A DNA stretch of 64,000 nt from Acinetobacter sp. ANC 4470 (GCF_002135335.1 NZ_NEGC01000005.1:62001-126000); one strand, 5' to 3'; shown: positions 27,909-38,083, counted from the first letter of the stretch. Notes: generated by a model from the sequence alone, not told the origin. Numbers and translations: made by a program.

Positions 27909-29423
27909 TTAGTGTCCCAGCTTCAACCAGATTTTTATTTTTTTCCTGAAGACTTCAAGAAAACACAGTGCACACAGCAGGACTAGCCCACCAAAAACCA
28001 TCAACTGGACAAGATGCATAAGTTTATTCACCAGCAAAGGTTGTAACCAAGCAGTTGCATGATATAAAAGATAAGAAAAAACAAAGCTACCTAGCAGAAT
28101 ATTGAATACCGACCAAGTCCAATATAAAGGCTGTTCTAGAAACTTCCGGTTAATCAAAATGGTCCAACTAAAGAACCATAATACATGCAATCCCATCCAG
28201 ACATAAGCCGCACCGATTCCACCATAATGCTGCACTGCATAATACATAGCTGGCAACATCAGACTGACAAGAATGACATTCCCCCAAAAGTGATATTTAA
28301 TCTGGCCGAAAGCATATTGAATATAATAAGTAAAAGTATTCAGTATCAGAAAAGTATTGCCAATCATATATAGCCGCAATATATCTGCAACATGTGGACT
28401 TAACTGTGGATTTCCTGACCACAATGTAATGATACTTTCAGCATTCCAGAATACGGTCATTGTAATCGCACTGACCAGCACAGTTACGAATTGAGCTATC
28501 TGCAGATAGGTCTGGTTTAGCTTATTAAGCTGCTGTTCAGCATACAGTGCTGTAAGGCGGGGTAAAATCACATTACTGACTGGAGTCGACACCATATAAA
28601 TGACGCTCGCCAACAAAACAGCAATCGAGAAATAGCTATATTCTATTAAAGGTAGAATACCGGACAGTAGCATTTTATCTGATTGCGATACGAATACCCA
28701 TAACATGCTACTCGCTCCAGAAAACAGCATGAACTTGAGCACTGTTTCTAAATAACCCGCTTCAATGACTTGGTGTTTATCCGATATTATTTCCGTGATC
28801 TTAAGCAGACGCAGATGTGCAAATAATAATACGGTAAATTCCAGTATTGCGATCAGCAATTGATATTGAAAGAACACCAGAATACTGTACTCAGTAAAAT
28901 ACATTACTGGTAATACGACAACAAAACGTAGCGTGTTAATAATGATATTAAAGCTGCTAATCCAGACAATTTTTTCGAAACCTTGTAGTACACCGCGATA
29001 AATTCCGCCCAGACAACGCAGTCCAATGCTGACAAACATGATTTGCAAACAGCTAATTACATCATCGAGTACTAAAGTAGAAATTTTGAGCCAAGAAAAA
29101 GCAATTTGTTGTGACATCAGCAATAGTAAGCTGACAGCAGTAATAGATAGGCCTAAAAAAATCCAATGGATAGTACGATAAAGTTTTTGATAGGAATATG
29201 TGTTTAGCTGCCCACTTTTATAACGCACTGTTTCACGAACCAAAGTCTGACTTAAACCAACATCCAGCAAATAAAACCAAGACTGCATTAGCGTAAAAAA
29301 AGCAATCAAGCCATAAGCTTCGCCGCCCAAATAAGCCAAGTACATCGGCATTACCAGAATACCAATAAGACCACTATAAATTTGGCTAAGGTAATTAACA
29401 GCTAGATTGAGCTTGAGCGCCAC
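27909..29423 (-). CDS. wzx: Flippase Wzx, second module
   Basis: Polysaccharide-type flippase of 504 residues with about 12 to 14 membrane helices, beginning LNLAVNYLSQIYSGLIGILV and carrying GLIAFFTLMQSWFYLLDVGL (about 38-57) and SQTLVRETVRY, typical of the PST family. It would translocate the unit begun by WeeH. No Wzy lies between it and weeH, so its product must use the other polymerase, a distant polymerase, or go to non-polymerised glycosylation. It is followed by the family-4 gene without a gap. Confidence 0.93.
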   Translation of the reverse strand: MALKLNLAVNYLSQIYSGLIGILVMPMYLAYLGGEAYGLIAFFTLMQSWFYLLDVGLSQTLVRETVRYKSGQLNTYSYQKLYRTIHWIFLGLSITAVSLLLLMSQQIAFSWLKISTLVLDDVISCLQIMFVSIGLRCLGGIYRGVLQGFEKIVWISSFNIIINTLRFVVVLPVMYFTEYSILVFFQYQLLIAILEFTVLLFAHLRLLKITEIISDKHQVIEAGYLETVLKFMLFSGASSMLWVFVSQSDKMLLSGILPLIEYSYFSIAVLLASVIYMVSTPVSNVILPRLTALYAEQQLNKLNQTYLQIAQFVTVLVSAITMTVFWNAESIITLWSGNPQLSPHVADILRLYMIGNTFLILNTFTYYIQYAFGQIKYHFWGNVILVSLMLPAMYYAVQHYGGIGAAYVWMGLHVLWFFSWTILINRKFLEQPLYWTWSVFNILLGSFVFSYLLYHATAWLQPLLVNKLMHLVQLMVFGGLVLLCALCFLEVFRKKIKIWLKLGH

Positions 29424-29430
29424 AAAATAT

Positions 29431-30462
29431 TTATCCTAAATGCTTGTGGGCAATATACCAAGGCATGACCAACTGAATTCCTTCAACAATTTTGAATTTC
29501 GCGTCATAACCCAAATTTTGCTGAATTTTGACAATACTGGCTTGTGAATGACGCACATCACCCGCCCGAAAATCACGGTAAATCGCAGCTTTGTCATAGT
29601 TCACGGTATTGTCTGCAAGTGCGGCCTGAATGGTACGAAATAGATCATTTAATGTGGTTCGATCACCGACTGCCACATTGTAAACTTGATTTTTGGCATT
29701 TTCATTCGTCGTAGTCGCTGCCAAAATATTGGCTTGCACAGTGTTATCGATAAAACAAAAATCACGACTGGTTTCACCATCACCATTGATAAAAATATCT
29801 TCGTTGGCAATCATGGCTGCGGTCCACTTAGGAATGACCGCCGCATAAGCACCGTTTGGATCTTGGCGCTGACCAAAAACGTTAAAATAACGTAAACCGA
29901 TTGTCTTAAAACCATAACTGCGAGCAAACACATCGGCATATAGCTCGTTCACATATTTGGTTACTGCATACGGTGAAAGTGGTTTGCCAATATTTTCTTC
30001 GACTTTAGGCAAGGCAGGATGATCACCATACGTGGAACTACTGGCTGCATAAGTAAAGCTTGATACGCTGGCATCACGCGCAGCCATCAACATATTTAAA
30101 AAACCGCTAATATTGGTGTCATTAGTCGTGATGGGATCTGCAATTGAACGCGGCACAGAGCCAAGCGCTGCCTCATGCAATACATAGTCCACGCCAGTAC
30201 ACACCTTTTGACAATCTTCAAGTTTACGAATATCACCTTCATTGAAGCTAAATTTCGACCATTGTTCAGGTGTTACAGCTTGCTGCACGGCATCTAAGTT
30301 ATACTGATGACCTGTAGCAAAGTTATCTAAACCAACCACTGTTTGATTTAACTTTAATAAAGTTTCTAAAAGGTTAGACCCAATAAAGCCAGCAACACCT
30401 GTCACCAACCATGTTTTCGGTTCAGTTTTTAAATTGGCACATACCTGTTGATATTGATTCAT
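29431..30462 (-). CDS. gne: UDP-N-acetylglucosamine 4-epimerase (WbpP/TviC type)
   Basis: Interconverts UDP-GlcNAc and UDP-GalNAc (and possibly the uronic acid forms). The 343-residue SDR has [15 protein letters not shown] (22-36), [14 protein letters not shown], the YxxxK site as [33 protein letters not shown] and [10 protein letters not shown], all close to WbpP. It lies 14 bases after gna; the pair is the standard route to UDP-GalNAcA in polysaccharide loci. Confidence 0.93.
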   Translation of the reverse strand: MNQYQQVCANLKTEPKTWLVTGVAGFIGSNLLETLLKLNQTVVGLDNFATGHQYNLDAVQQAVTPEQWSKFSFNEGDIRKLEDCQKVCTGVDYVLHEAALGSVPRSIADPITTNDTNISGFLNMLMAARDASVSSFTYAASSSTYGDHPALPKVEENIGKPLSPYAVTKYVNELYADVFARSYGFKTIGLRYFNVFGQRQDPNGAYAAVIPKWTAAMIANEDIFINGDGETSRDFCFIDNTVQANILAATTTNENAKNQVYNVAVGDRTTLNDLFRTIQAALADNTVNYDKAAIYRDFRAGDVRHSQASIVKIQQNLGYDAKFKIVEGIQLVMPWYIAHKHLG

Positions 30463-30476
30463 AAGGGCATATCCTA

Positions 30477-31754
30477 TTATAAACGAAGATCAGATTCAGA
30501 TTGAGTAAGCACATATTTCAGGTCATACAAGACGTGATTGGCTTTACCGAGTGCACGAATTTGATCTACACCCATCGCTTTAAATTGCTCATGTGCAACA
30601 GCCAAGATTACGGCATCATAAATGCCTTCACTTGGTGTATCGACTAAGGTAATTCCATATTCATGGTGAGCTTCTGTTGCATCTACCCATGGATCACAGA
30701 CATCTACATCAATATGATATTCTTCAAGTTCTTTGACAATATCAATAATACGAGTATTCCGAATATCAGGACAGTTTTCTTTAAAACTCAATCCAAGCAC
30801 TAAAACTTTAGCACCTTCAACTTGAATCTTTTTCTTCACCATGCCTTTCACAAGCTGAGTCACCACATAGACCCCCATACCATCATTCAAACGACGACCT
30901 GCTAGAATAATTTCGGGATGATAGCCTATCGATTGTGCTTTATGAGTAAGGTAGTAAGGATCCACACCAATACAGTGACCCCCGACTAGACCTGGACGAA
31001 ACGGCAAGAAATTCCACTTCGTCCCTGCCGCTTGAAGTACCGCTTCAGTATCAATCCCCATTTTATTGAAGATCACTGCTAACTCATTGATTAAGGCAAT
31101 GTTTACATCACGTTGCGTATTTTCAATCACTTTTGCAGCTTCAGCGACTTTAATGCTTGGTGCTTTGTGTGTACCCGCTTCAATAATTAAATTGTAGACC
31201 TGATCCACAAAATCAGCAACTTCAGGGGTTGAACCTGATGTGATTTTTAAAATATTGGTTACACGATGTAGTTTATCACCTGGATTAATACGTTCGGGGC
31301 TATACCCTACATAAAAATCCTGATTAAACGTTAAATCCGATATTTGCTCTAAAACAGGAATACACACTTCTTCTGTTGCGCCAGGATAAACTGTCGATTC
31401 ATATACTACAACATCCCCCTTTTTAAGCACTTGAGCAATACTTTGCGATGCTTTCACCAAAGGCGTTAAATCTGGCTGTTTAAAGTCATCAATAGGAGTA
31501 GGTACCGTCACAATAAAAAAGTTACAGTCTTTTAATTCTTCTAAGTTTGCCGAATAACTCAAATGACAGGCTTCTACCAATTCATCAGGAGAAACCTCCA
31601 AAGTATGATCTTGACCATTTTTTAATTCATCAATACGTTTTTGATGAATATCGAAACCAACCACAGGTACTTGTTTGCCAAATTCCACTGCTAATGGAAG
31701 TCCAACATACCCTAGTCCAATAATTGCAATTCTTAGTTCAGAGAGCTGTAACAT
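30477..31754 (-). CDS. gna: UDP-N-acetyl-hexosamine 6-dehydrogenase (WbpO/TviB type)
   Basis: Oxidises UDP-GalNAc or UDP-GlcNAc twice at C6 to the uronic acid. The 425-residue protein has the NAD motif [10 protein letters not shown] (13-22), TVPTPID, the intact catalytic motif [16 protein letters not shown] (about 260-275) with its cysteine, and [19 protein letters not shown]. It is thus the fully equipped nucleotide-sugar dehydrogenase of this locus, unlike ugd. It is the first gene of the long minus-strand run and diverges from wza. Confidence 0.95.
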   Translation of the reverse strand: MLQLSELRIAIIGLGYVGLPLAVEFGKQVPVVGFDIHQKRIDELKNGQDHTLEVSPDELVEACHLSYSANLEELKDCNFFIVTVPTPIDDFKQPDLTPLVKASQSIAQVLKKGDVVVYESTVYPGATEEVCIPVLEQISDLTFNQDFYVGYSPERINPGDKLHRVTNILKITSGSTPEVADFVDQVYNLIIEAGTHKAPSIKVAEAAKVIENTQRDVNIALINELAVIFNKMGIDTEAVLQAAGTKWNFLPFRPGLVGGHCIGVDPYYLTHKAQSIGYHPEIILAGRRLNDGMGVYVVTQLVKGMVKKKIQVEGAKVLVLGLSFKENCPDIRNTRIIDIVKELEEYHIDVDVCDPWVDATEAHHEYGITLVDTPSEGIYDAVILAVAHEQFKAMGVDQIRALGKANHVLYDLKYVLTQSESDLRL

Positions 31755-32244
31755 TCCAAAGCCTTATCTTGTTTATTTGTGTGTTAATAAAAATGAGCTA
31801 AATTTAGCCGAAGCCAATATTACCAGAAAAGATTTTTTTTTAATGACCCAAATCTTGAAAAAAATTATTTTGATGAAAAAGTGCCCCCCTTCTTACCATT
31901 TAAATAAATAAACAAGTCCACTCATGAGCCCCCTCTGACAAGACTCAAAGGCAAATAAAGTAAGAAATTGATATCTATTAACTTTAAGAAAGAATTTTTT
32001 CATTTTCATTATTAAATATTAACGATTGATTTAAAAAAATTGCATCTTTACGGTTTAATTTATGAATTATTTTATCAAAATAAGCATACATTAAATTACA
32101 TTCAAAAATCACACAAATAATAGCTATAGCTACCCTGCCTCGGTATAATATAAAAAGCAACGATTTGCTGTTATTCTTTACCTATTACAAGGTAAAATAT
32201 CGATTATTTTTAAAATCAAATTATTTTTATAAACAGGATTTCGA
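31755..32244. promoter_or_regulatory. Divergent promoter region between gna and wza (490 bp)
   Basis: Very A/T-rich, no gene found. Toward wza there is a TATAAT hexamer at 32144-32149, with a perfect 12-base palindrome TAGCTATAGCTA at 32121-32132 covering the expected -35 position. Toward gna a weak extended -10 (TGGTAATAT on the minus strand, hexamer at 31817-31822) would give a leader of about 55 bases. No JUMPstart/ops-like element was seen. All capsule transcripts probably start here, at least in part. Confidence 0.55.
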
Positions 32245-33348
32245 GTGAAATATTACCCATATTTTCTACTTTGTGCGCTGAGTGTAGGAACAACAGGATG
32301 TGCCATTACATCAGGGCTACAAACTTATGATTTACCAAGTGAGGGGATATATCAAACTGAACTCGGAACATCGGTCAATGTTGTCAAACTGACTCAAGAA
32401 TCACTCCCTGCTGTACAACCTGCACAAATTAATATCCGACAAGACTATGCACATTTGTTTAATACCTCTCATAAAAATTATAAATTGAGTGCTGGTGATA
32501 TTCTTTCTATTTATCTTTGGGCCTATCCCGATATAACGCCTCCAACCAGTGCTGTTAGTAGTGAACAGTCTATCCTAGCCAATGGCTATCAAATTGATCA
32601 AAACGGATATATTCAGTTCCCTATGATTGGTCGCTATAAAGCGGCAGGAAAATCACTTTCACAAATCAATAAAGAGTTACGCAGTCATCTTTCGCGTTAT
32701 TTAAAAACACCCGATGTGATTGCACGAGTCCTTTCTTATCAAGGACAACGATTTTCGGTACAAGGTAACGTTATGAAGGGTGGTCAATTCTTCTTAAGTG
32801 ACCAACCAACCAGTATTTATACTGCCTTAGGTCTTGCTGGTGGTGTGAATACAGACAAGGGCGATAATACGTCTATTACCTTGGTGCGCCAAGGCAAAAC
32901 CTATAATCTAAATAATATTGAATTAGAAAAATCTGGTTATTCTTTACACAACCTACTCATTCAGCCGAATGACACCCTGTATATCAACTCTAAAGAAAAT
33001 CAAAAAATTTATGTCATGGGTGAGTCAGGTCAGAATAAACCAGTCCAGTTACGTGACCAAAGCATGAGCCTGAGTGATGTGTTGGGTGAAAGTTTAGGTT
33101 TAAACCCTCTCTCTGCAAGCCGCAGTAAAATTTATGTCGTGCGTAGCAATCCAAATGACAATGGTACAGAAGTGTATCATTTAGATTTAACCAGTATTGG
33201 CGACTTTGGCTTAGCCAATCAGTTTAAAATGCGCAGTAACGATATTGTTTATGTAGATGCTTCTGGATTAGCACGCTGGCAACGTGTTGTAAATCAAATG
33301 ATTCCATTCTCTAGCGTGCTTTATCAGTTGGATAACTTGGGACAATAA
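32245..33348 (+). CDS. wza: Capsule export outer-membrane lipoprotein Wza
   Basis: Forms the octameric outer-membrane channel for capsule export. It has 367 residues with a lipoprotein signal (lipobox VGTTGC, cysteine at residue 19), the polysaccharide-export domain YKLSAGDILSIYLWAYPDI (about 75-93) and SLBB-like repeats around SVQGNVMKGGQFFL and KIYVMGESGQNKPV. It starts at GTG 32245, with AGGA at 32235-32238 upstream; no ATG fits. The TAA overlaps the wzb ATG by one base. Confidence 0.95.
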   Translation: MKYYPYFLLCALSVGTTGCAITSGLQTYDLPSEGIYQTELGTSVNVVKLTQESLPAVQPAQINIRQDYAHLFNTSHKNYKLSAGDILSIYLWAYPDITPPTSAVSSEQSILANGYQIDQNGYIQFPMIGRYKAAGKSLSQINKELRSHLSRYLKTPDVIARVLSYQGQRFSVQGNVMKGGQFFLSDQPTSIYTALGLAGGVNTDKGDNTSITLVRQGKTYNLNNIELEKSGYSLHNLLIQPNDTLYINSKENQKIYVMGESGQNKPVQLRDQSMSLSDVLGESLGLNPLSASRSKIYVVRSNPNDNGTEVYHLDLTSIGDFGLANQFKMRSNDIVYVDASGLARWQRVVNQMIPFSSVLYQLDNLGQ

Positions 33349-33776
33349 TGCAAATTCAAAATATTCTGGTAGTGTGCGTAGGAAATATCTGTCGCAGTCC
33401 AATGGCTGAATACTTTTTAAAACAAGAGTATCCAAAACTGCATATTGAATCTGCTGGTATTTCTGGTTTAATCGGCCATGCTGCAGATCAAAAAGCTGTA
33501 CTTTGTATGCAACGTTTAGGCATCGATATGCAGCCCCATATTGCAAAAAAACTGAATAATGATTTGATAAAAAAGGCTGATTTAATATTGGTTATGAGTC
33601 AAAATCAGCAAAAGCATATAGAACAGACTTGGCCTTTTGCGAAAGGAAAAACGTTCCGATTAGGGCACTGGCAAAGCAAAAATGTACCTGACCCTTTTCA
33701 ACATGACCAAACTGTATTCGATGAAACTTGTCAGTTAATACAAGCTTGTGTGACTGATTGGAAACAACATATTTAA
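33348..33776 (+). CDS. wzb: Low-molecular-weight protein-tyrosine phosphatase Wzb
   Basis: Cytoplasmic phosphatase that dephosphorylates the Wzc tyrosine tail and so controls capsule assembly. The 142-residue protein has the CX5R catalytic loop as VCVGNICRSPMAE (about 8-20) and the acid loop VPDPFQHD (about 113-120). It is translationally coupled to wza through TAATG and lies 18 bases before wzc. Confidence 0.96.
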   Translation: MQIQNILVVCVGNICRSPMAEYFLKQEYPKLHIESAGISGLIGHAADQKAVLCMQRLGIDMQPHIAKKLNNDLIKKADLILVMSQNQQKHIEQTWPFAKGKTFRLGHWQSKNVPDPFQHDQTVFDETCQLIQACVTDWKQHI

Positions 33777-33794
33777 CTTTTTGATAGCAAAATT

Positions 33795-35975
33795 ATGAGC
33801 CAAAATACCAATACTGAAGATACAATTGATTTAAAAGAACTATTTTTTTCACTCATTGCACAATGGAAACTCATTGCACTCTGTATAATTTTAAGTTTAG
33901 TCTGTGCATTACTTTATTTAAGAACCACGCCAAATACTTACGCTGTCGATGCCTTAGTACAAGTCGAAGAAAGCAAAGGAACCTCTGCAGCATTACTGGG
34001 TGAACTGTCGAGCATGATTGAGCAGAAACAACCTGCTCAAGCCGAAATCGAAATTCTTAACTCCCGTTTAGTACTTGGTTCTGTGATTAAAACATTAAAT
34101 CTAGATATCAAAATTTCTAGTACTGAAAATGGTTTTTTTGATCGTTTATTCAATCCACATAATTATCAAACGACTTATAGTCCCCAATTTATCTCTTTTA
34201 CAGATGACTCAAAATCTTTTGAAGTACGTAAATTTGAAGTTCCAACGTATTATTTAGATAAGAATCTACTGCTGAACTTTAATGGCAATAAATTCACATT
34301 AACTGATGAAAAAACCAAGCAAATCATTTTTAGTGCAGCAACCAACCAGGAAAGCCAGCATACATCGGAATATGGTACTTGGAACATTGCTCTCTATACG
34401 CAAGATCAACTTCAAGATACCTATAATATTGAAAAAATGTCCTTGCCTGCTGCAGTGAAATCAATCACAGATAATTACTCTGTGGTGGAAAAAGGTAAAT
34501 TGTCTGGTGTTTTAGGATTAAGTTATCAAGGTGAAGATAAAGAGCATATTACGAAGGTTCTTAACTCTATTCTAGTCGCCTATAGCCAGCAAAATATTGA
34601 ACGCCGCTCGGCTGAAACAGCGCAAACACTGAATTTTTTAGATGAACAATTACCAGAACTCAAACAACAGTTAGATGTTGCAGAGCGTGAATTTAATAAA
34701 TTCCGCCAACAATACAATACAGTGGATGTAACCCAAGAATCTGAATTGTATTTGAAGCAAAGTATTACGCTGGAAACATCTAAGGTGGAACTGGAGCAAA
34801 AGCTTGCAGAAGTTGCGGCAAAATATACTGGTGAACATCCAGTAATGCAGCAAATGAATGCTCAACTGGGTGCTATCAATAAAAAAATTGGCGAGTTAAA
34901 TAGTACGCTTAAACAACTTCCAGACTTACAACGTCGCTATTTACAACTGTACCGCGAAGTCGAAGTAAAAACGCAGCTTTATACTACTTTACTGAATTCG
35001 TACCAACAATTACGTATTGCCAAAGCAGGTGAAATTGGTAATGTACGCATTGTCGATACAGCGGTACTGCCAATTGAACCGATCAAACCCAAAAAACTAA
35101 TTGTATTAATTGCAGCCATGTTCTTGGGTGGTTTCCTTGGAACCTTATTGGCTTTATTACGTAATATGATGCGTTCAGGGATTAAAGATTCAAATCAGAT
35201 TGAAAATGAGTTAGGTTTACCGGTATATGCCACTGTTCCTCGCTCACCTGCTCAGGAAAGCCGCATTCAATTATTGAAAAAGAAAAAACAGATTCCTATT
35301 TTAGCCATTAAAAATAGTGAAGATATTGCTATTGAAAGCTTGCGTAGTATGCGTACAGCCATTCACTTTGCACTCAGTAATGCCAAGAACAATATCATTA
35401 TGATTTCAGGACCTGCTCCAGAAGTCGGTAAATCTTTTATTTCAACTAACTTAGCGACTATTTTGGCGCAAAGTAATAAGCGTGTACTGATTATTGATGC
35501 CGATTTACGTCGTGGTTATTTACATAAATATTTTAACCAAGACTATCAACCCGGTTTAGCTGAATATTTAAATGGTCAATCCGAATTAAGCCAAGTCATT
35601 AAGTCAACTGAAGTCTCAGGTTTAGACAGTATGTCTCGTGGTAAAAGCCCAGCAAACCCATCTGAATTATTAAGTACTGCTAAATTTGCAGAGGTGCTGG
35701 AACAATTATCAGCTCAATATGATCATATTTTGGTTGATACACCACCTATACTTGCAGTGACTGATGGGATTATCATTTCCCAATATGCTGGCGTGAATCT
35801 CGTGATTGCACGTTATGCGAAGACACAAATGAAAGAGCTTGAAATTACACTCAATCGTTTTGAGCAAGCAGGTGTTAAAGTTAATGGCTTTATTCTGAAT
35901 GATATTCAACGCGACATTGGTGGATACGGCTATAACTATGCTTATGCTTATGCAGCTGCGAAAGACAATGATTAA
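33795..35975 (+). CDS. wzc: Tyrosine autokinase Wzc
   Basis: Inner-membrane co-polymerase and bacterial tyrosine kinase of 726 residues that controls chain length together with Wzb and Wza. Wzz-type N-terminus with a first membrane helix (about 29-48), a periplasmic coiled-coil region (about 270-400), second helix LIVLIAAMFLGGFLGTLLAL (about 436-455), then the kinase domain: Walker A GPAPEVGKSF, Walker A' VLIIDADLRRG, Walker B ILVDTPPIL. The C-terminus ends in a five-tyrosine cluster YGYNYAYAY, the autophosphorylation tail. A strong terminator follows. Confidence 0.97.
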   Translation: MSQNTNTEDTIDLKELFFSLIAQWKLIALCIILSLVCALLYLRTTPNTYAVDALVQVEESKGTSAALLGELSSMIEQKQPAQAEIEILNSRLVLGSVIKTLNLDIKISSTENGFFDRLFNPHNYQTTYSPQFISFTDDSKSFEVRKFEVPTYYLDKNLLLNFNGNKFTLTDEKTKQIIFSAATNQESQHTSEYGTWNIALYTQDQLQDTYNIEKMSLPAAVKSITDNYSVVEKGKLSGVLGLSYQGEDKEHITKVLNSILVAYSQQNIERRSAETAQTLNFLDEQLPELKQQLDVAEREFNKFRQQYNTVDVTQESELYLKQSITLETSKVELEQKLAEVAAKYTGEHPVMQQMNAQLGAINKKIGELNSTLKQLPDLQRRYLQLYREVEVKTQLYTTLLNSYQQLRIAKAGEIGNVRIVDTAVLPIEPIKPKKLIVLIAAMFLGGFLGTLLALLRNMMRSGIKDSNQIENELGLPVYATVPRSPAQESRIQLLKKKKQIPILAIKNSEDIAIESLRSMRTAIHFALSNAKNNIIMISGPAPEVGKSFISTNLATILAQSNKRVLIIDADLRRGYLHKYFNQDYQPGLAEYLNGQSELSQVIKSTEVSGLDSMSRGKSPANPSELLSTAKFAEVLEQLSAQYDHILVDTPPILAVTDGIIISQYAGVNLVIARYAKTQMKELEITLNRFEQAGVKVNGFILNDIQRDIGGYGYNYAYAYAAAKDND

Positions 35976-35988
35976 TAAATTGTAATTA

Positions 35989-36019
35989 AAAAAAGTCAGA
36001 GATCTTCTCTGACTTTTTT
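35989..36019 (+). terminator. Rho-independent terminator after wzc
   Basis: A stem with arms AAAAAGTCAGAGA and TCTCTGACTTTTT around a TCT loop, ending in a run of T. It closes the wza-wzb-wzc transcript and separates it from the FKBP genes. Confidence 0.9.
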
Positions 36020-36278
36020 AATTTGATTTACGGCAAAAAGGATTTGATCTATAAATAATATTTAAAACAAAAGTTTATCATTGATTATCTAAATCAATAA
36101 AAATTTGCTATTTTAATGTATTAAAAATGTTTTTATTATTCAGCCAATTATAGAATAATGAGGTTAATCAGAATATATTGGATTTCTATACAATACCAGT
36201 CGCTCGAAACGTGTTGGATAGAAAAGTCTGCTAAAATTACTGCAACTTTTTTTATATAAAATGAATTTGGGAAAACCT

Positions 36279-36983
36279 ATGAGTAAAGCCTTACCCATCG
36301 CTGTCGCTGTTCTTTTAGGCGGTGCTGCACTTGTACCTGTTTACTATGCAACTCAAAATCCTGCTACTGTGACATCAAAAGCTTCAAAAAATGCTTCTGC
36401 TGTTGAAAAAATTAGTTATGCACTGGGCTATGAAGTTGCACATCAAACACCTCCTGAATTAGATATTAATAGCTTTGTTACAGGCGTACGCGAAGGCCAT
36501 GCCCGAAATAAACCGGCTTATAATGAAGAAGAATTGCAAAAAGCATATGAGCAGTTCCAAAAAGAAATGCAGCAAAAGCAAGTTCAACAAGAACAACAAG
36601 TCCAAACTGCGAGTGATTCTTTCTTAACTGAAAATGCAAAAAAACCGGGTGTAAAAACAACGGCTTCTGGATTACAGTACAAAATCATCACCGAAGGTAC
36701 AGGCAAACAACCTGCTGCGACCTCTATGGTGACCGTACATTACAAAGGTCAACTGGTTGACGGCAAAGTATTTGATAGCTCAATTGAGCGTGGTGAACCG
36801 ATTGAGTTCCCATTGAATCAAGTCATTCCGGGCTGGACAGAAGGTCTGCAATTGATGAAAGAGGGTGGCAAAGCCACACTTTATATCCCTTCGCAATTAG
36901 GCTATGGTGAACAAGGTGTTCCCGGCATGATTCCTGCAAACAGCACCCTTATTTTTGATGTTGAACTGATCAAAGTAAAATAA
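36279..36983 (+). CDS. fkpA: FKBP-type peptidyl-prolyl isomerase, FkpA/Mip-like
   Basis: Envelope foldase of 234 residues that accelerates prolyl isomerisation in exported proteins. One N-terminal hydrophobic segment (about 5-24, [20 protein letters not shown]) directs it to or across the membrane. A helical dimerisation domain with a Gln-rich coiled coil (about 80-120) is followed by the FKBP domain: [18 protein letters not shown] and [17 protein letters not shown] prefer the ATG at 36279, with GGGAAAA just upstream, over one six codons earlier. FkpA-type genes are the usual neighbour of wzc in Acinetobacter. Confidence 0.93.
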   Translation: MSKALPIAVAVLLGGAALVPVYYATQNPATVTSKASKNASAVEKISYALGYEVAHQTPPELDINSFVTGVREGHARNKPAYNEEELQKAYEQFQKEMQQKQVQQEQQVQTASDSFLTENAKKPGVKTTASGLQYKIITEGTGKQPAATSMVTVHYKGQLVDGKVFDSSIERGEPIEFPLNQVIPGWTEGLQLMKEGGKATLYIPSQLGYGEQGVPGMIPANSTLIFDVELIKVK

Positions 36984-36990
36984 AAATTGA

Positions 36991-37010
36991 AGGAGAGCTT
37001 TTGCTCTCCT
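36991..37010 (+). terminator. Stem-loop between the two FKBP genes
   Basis: Eight-base arms AGGAGAGC and GCTCTCCT around TTTT, followed by GATTTATCTT rather than a solid T run. It could attenuate read-through from fkpA into the next gene or be a weak terminator. It lies only 22 bases before the next start. Confidence 0.55.
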
Positions 37011-37031
37011 GATTTATCTTGAGATAAGCGT

Positions 37032-37733
37032 ATGAAAACACCGATTACATTACTTTGTTTATGCATGTTTACTACAACAAGTTTTGCAAAAACTGTGACC
37101 AACAGTAGCAGTTTGAATGAACAAGTCGGCTACAGTTTTGGTTACTTAATGGGGCGCAGCAATGCCGAATCGGTCAAAGATTTGGACTTAGATGCATTTA
37201 TACTGGGTTTGAAAACAGCAGCTCAAGGCGGTAAATCTGCACTTACTGATGAAGAAATGGCACGTGTCCTGACCCAACATAAAAAACAAAGTGATGCAAA
37301 ACAACTCATTGAGTTAAAAAAGAAAGCAGATACCAATGCAAAAATTGGAGCTGAATTTTTAGCAGCCAATGCAAAAAAACAAGGCGTTCAAACCACTAAA
37401 TCTGGTTTGCAATACCAAATACTCCAACAAGGTACAGGTAAATTACCTAAGGCCAATTCTCTTGTTAAAGTGAATTACGAAGGTCGTTTAATTGATGGTA
37501 CTGTTTTTGATAGTTCAATTGCACGAAATCAAGCAGCTGAATTTCAAGTAAGCCAAGTCATTCAAGGTTGGACTGAAGGCCTACAACTGATGAAAGAAGG
37601 CGCTAAATATCGCTTCTTCATTCCAGCACAACTTGGCTATGGTCAAATTGGCTCGGGTGATGTAATAGAACCGAATAGTATTTTAATTTTTGATGTAGAA
37701 CTGATTGAAATTTTAGCCAAACCGAGTAAATAA
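37032..37733 (+). CDS. FKBP-type peptidyl-prolyl isomerase, second copy
   Basis: Paralogue of the preceding gene, 233 residues, with a cleavable signal peptide (MKTPITLLCLCMFTTTSFAK, cut after about FA), the N-terminal dimerisation domain (EQVGYSFGYLMGRSN) and a C-terminal FKBP domain with VKVNYEGRLIDGTVFDSS and [19 protein letters not shown]. The conserved WTEGL core and the GYGQIG loop suggest an active isomerase. It is probably periplasmic and partly redundant with its neighbour. Confidence 0.92.
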   Translation: MKTPITLLCLCMFTTTSFAKTVTNSSSLNEQVGYSFGYLMGRSNAESVKDLDLDAFILGLKTAAQGGKSALTDEEMARVLTQHKKQSDAKQLIELKKKADTNAKIGAEFLAANAKKQGVQTTKSGLQYQILQQGTGKLPKANSLVKVNYEGRLIDGTVFDSSIARNQAAEFQVSQVIQGWTEGLQLMKEGAKYRFFIPAQLGYGQIGSGDVIEPNSILIFDVELIEILAKPSK

Positions 37734-37754
37734 TCAATTAAGCACATATATAAG

Positions 37755-37800
37755 AATAGCGAATAGAGCAATGATCATACTGATTTCGACTCGCTATTTT
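37755..37800 (+). terminator. Possible terminator after the FKBP pair
   Basis: Arms AATAGCGA (37755-37762) and TCGCTATT (37791-37798) separated by 28 bases and followed by TTTT. The long loop makes it less certain than the other terminators. The rest of the 350-base gap to 38083 is A/T rich and shows no gene. Confidence 0.5.
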
Positions 37801-38083
37801 TTATACTCTAATCTACTCCACGGTAACTCTTGCTTGCAATATCAACAGCATTCGTTCATTGAAGTGTATAAATCATCTGCTTTTTCTGCTTAATATAATA
37901 AAAATATATTTAATATTTATGAATCACTTAAACTTCAAAAACCGCTCATTAAAAGCCTATTTCAATTTATTTAGAATAGTGTACAGTCAAAATAGAGCAA
38001 TCTTGTACAATCAGCAAATACGTTAATTGCTATGCTTTAATCAGTATATTTTTCACTCAACATAAAATACAAGGATAAAATAA

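Noticed and set aside
31755..32244. JUMPstart/ops element before the capsule genes
   Set aside because: No GGCGGTAG-like sequence was seen on either strand in the gap.
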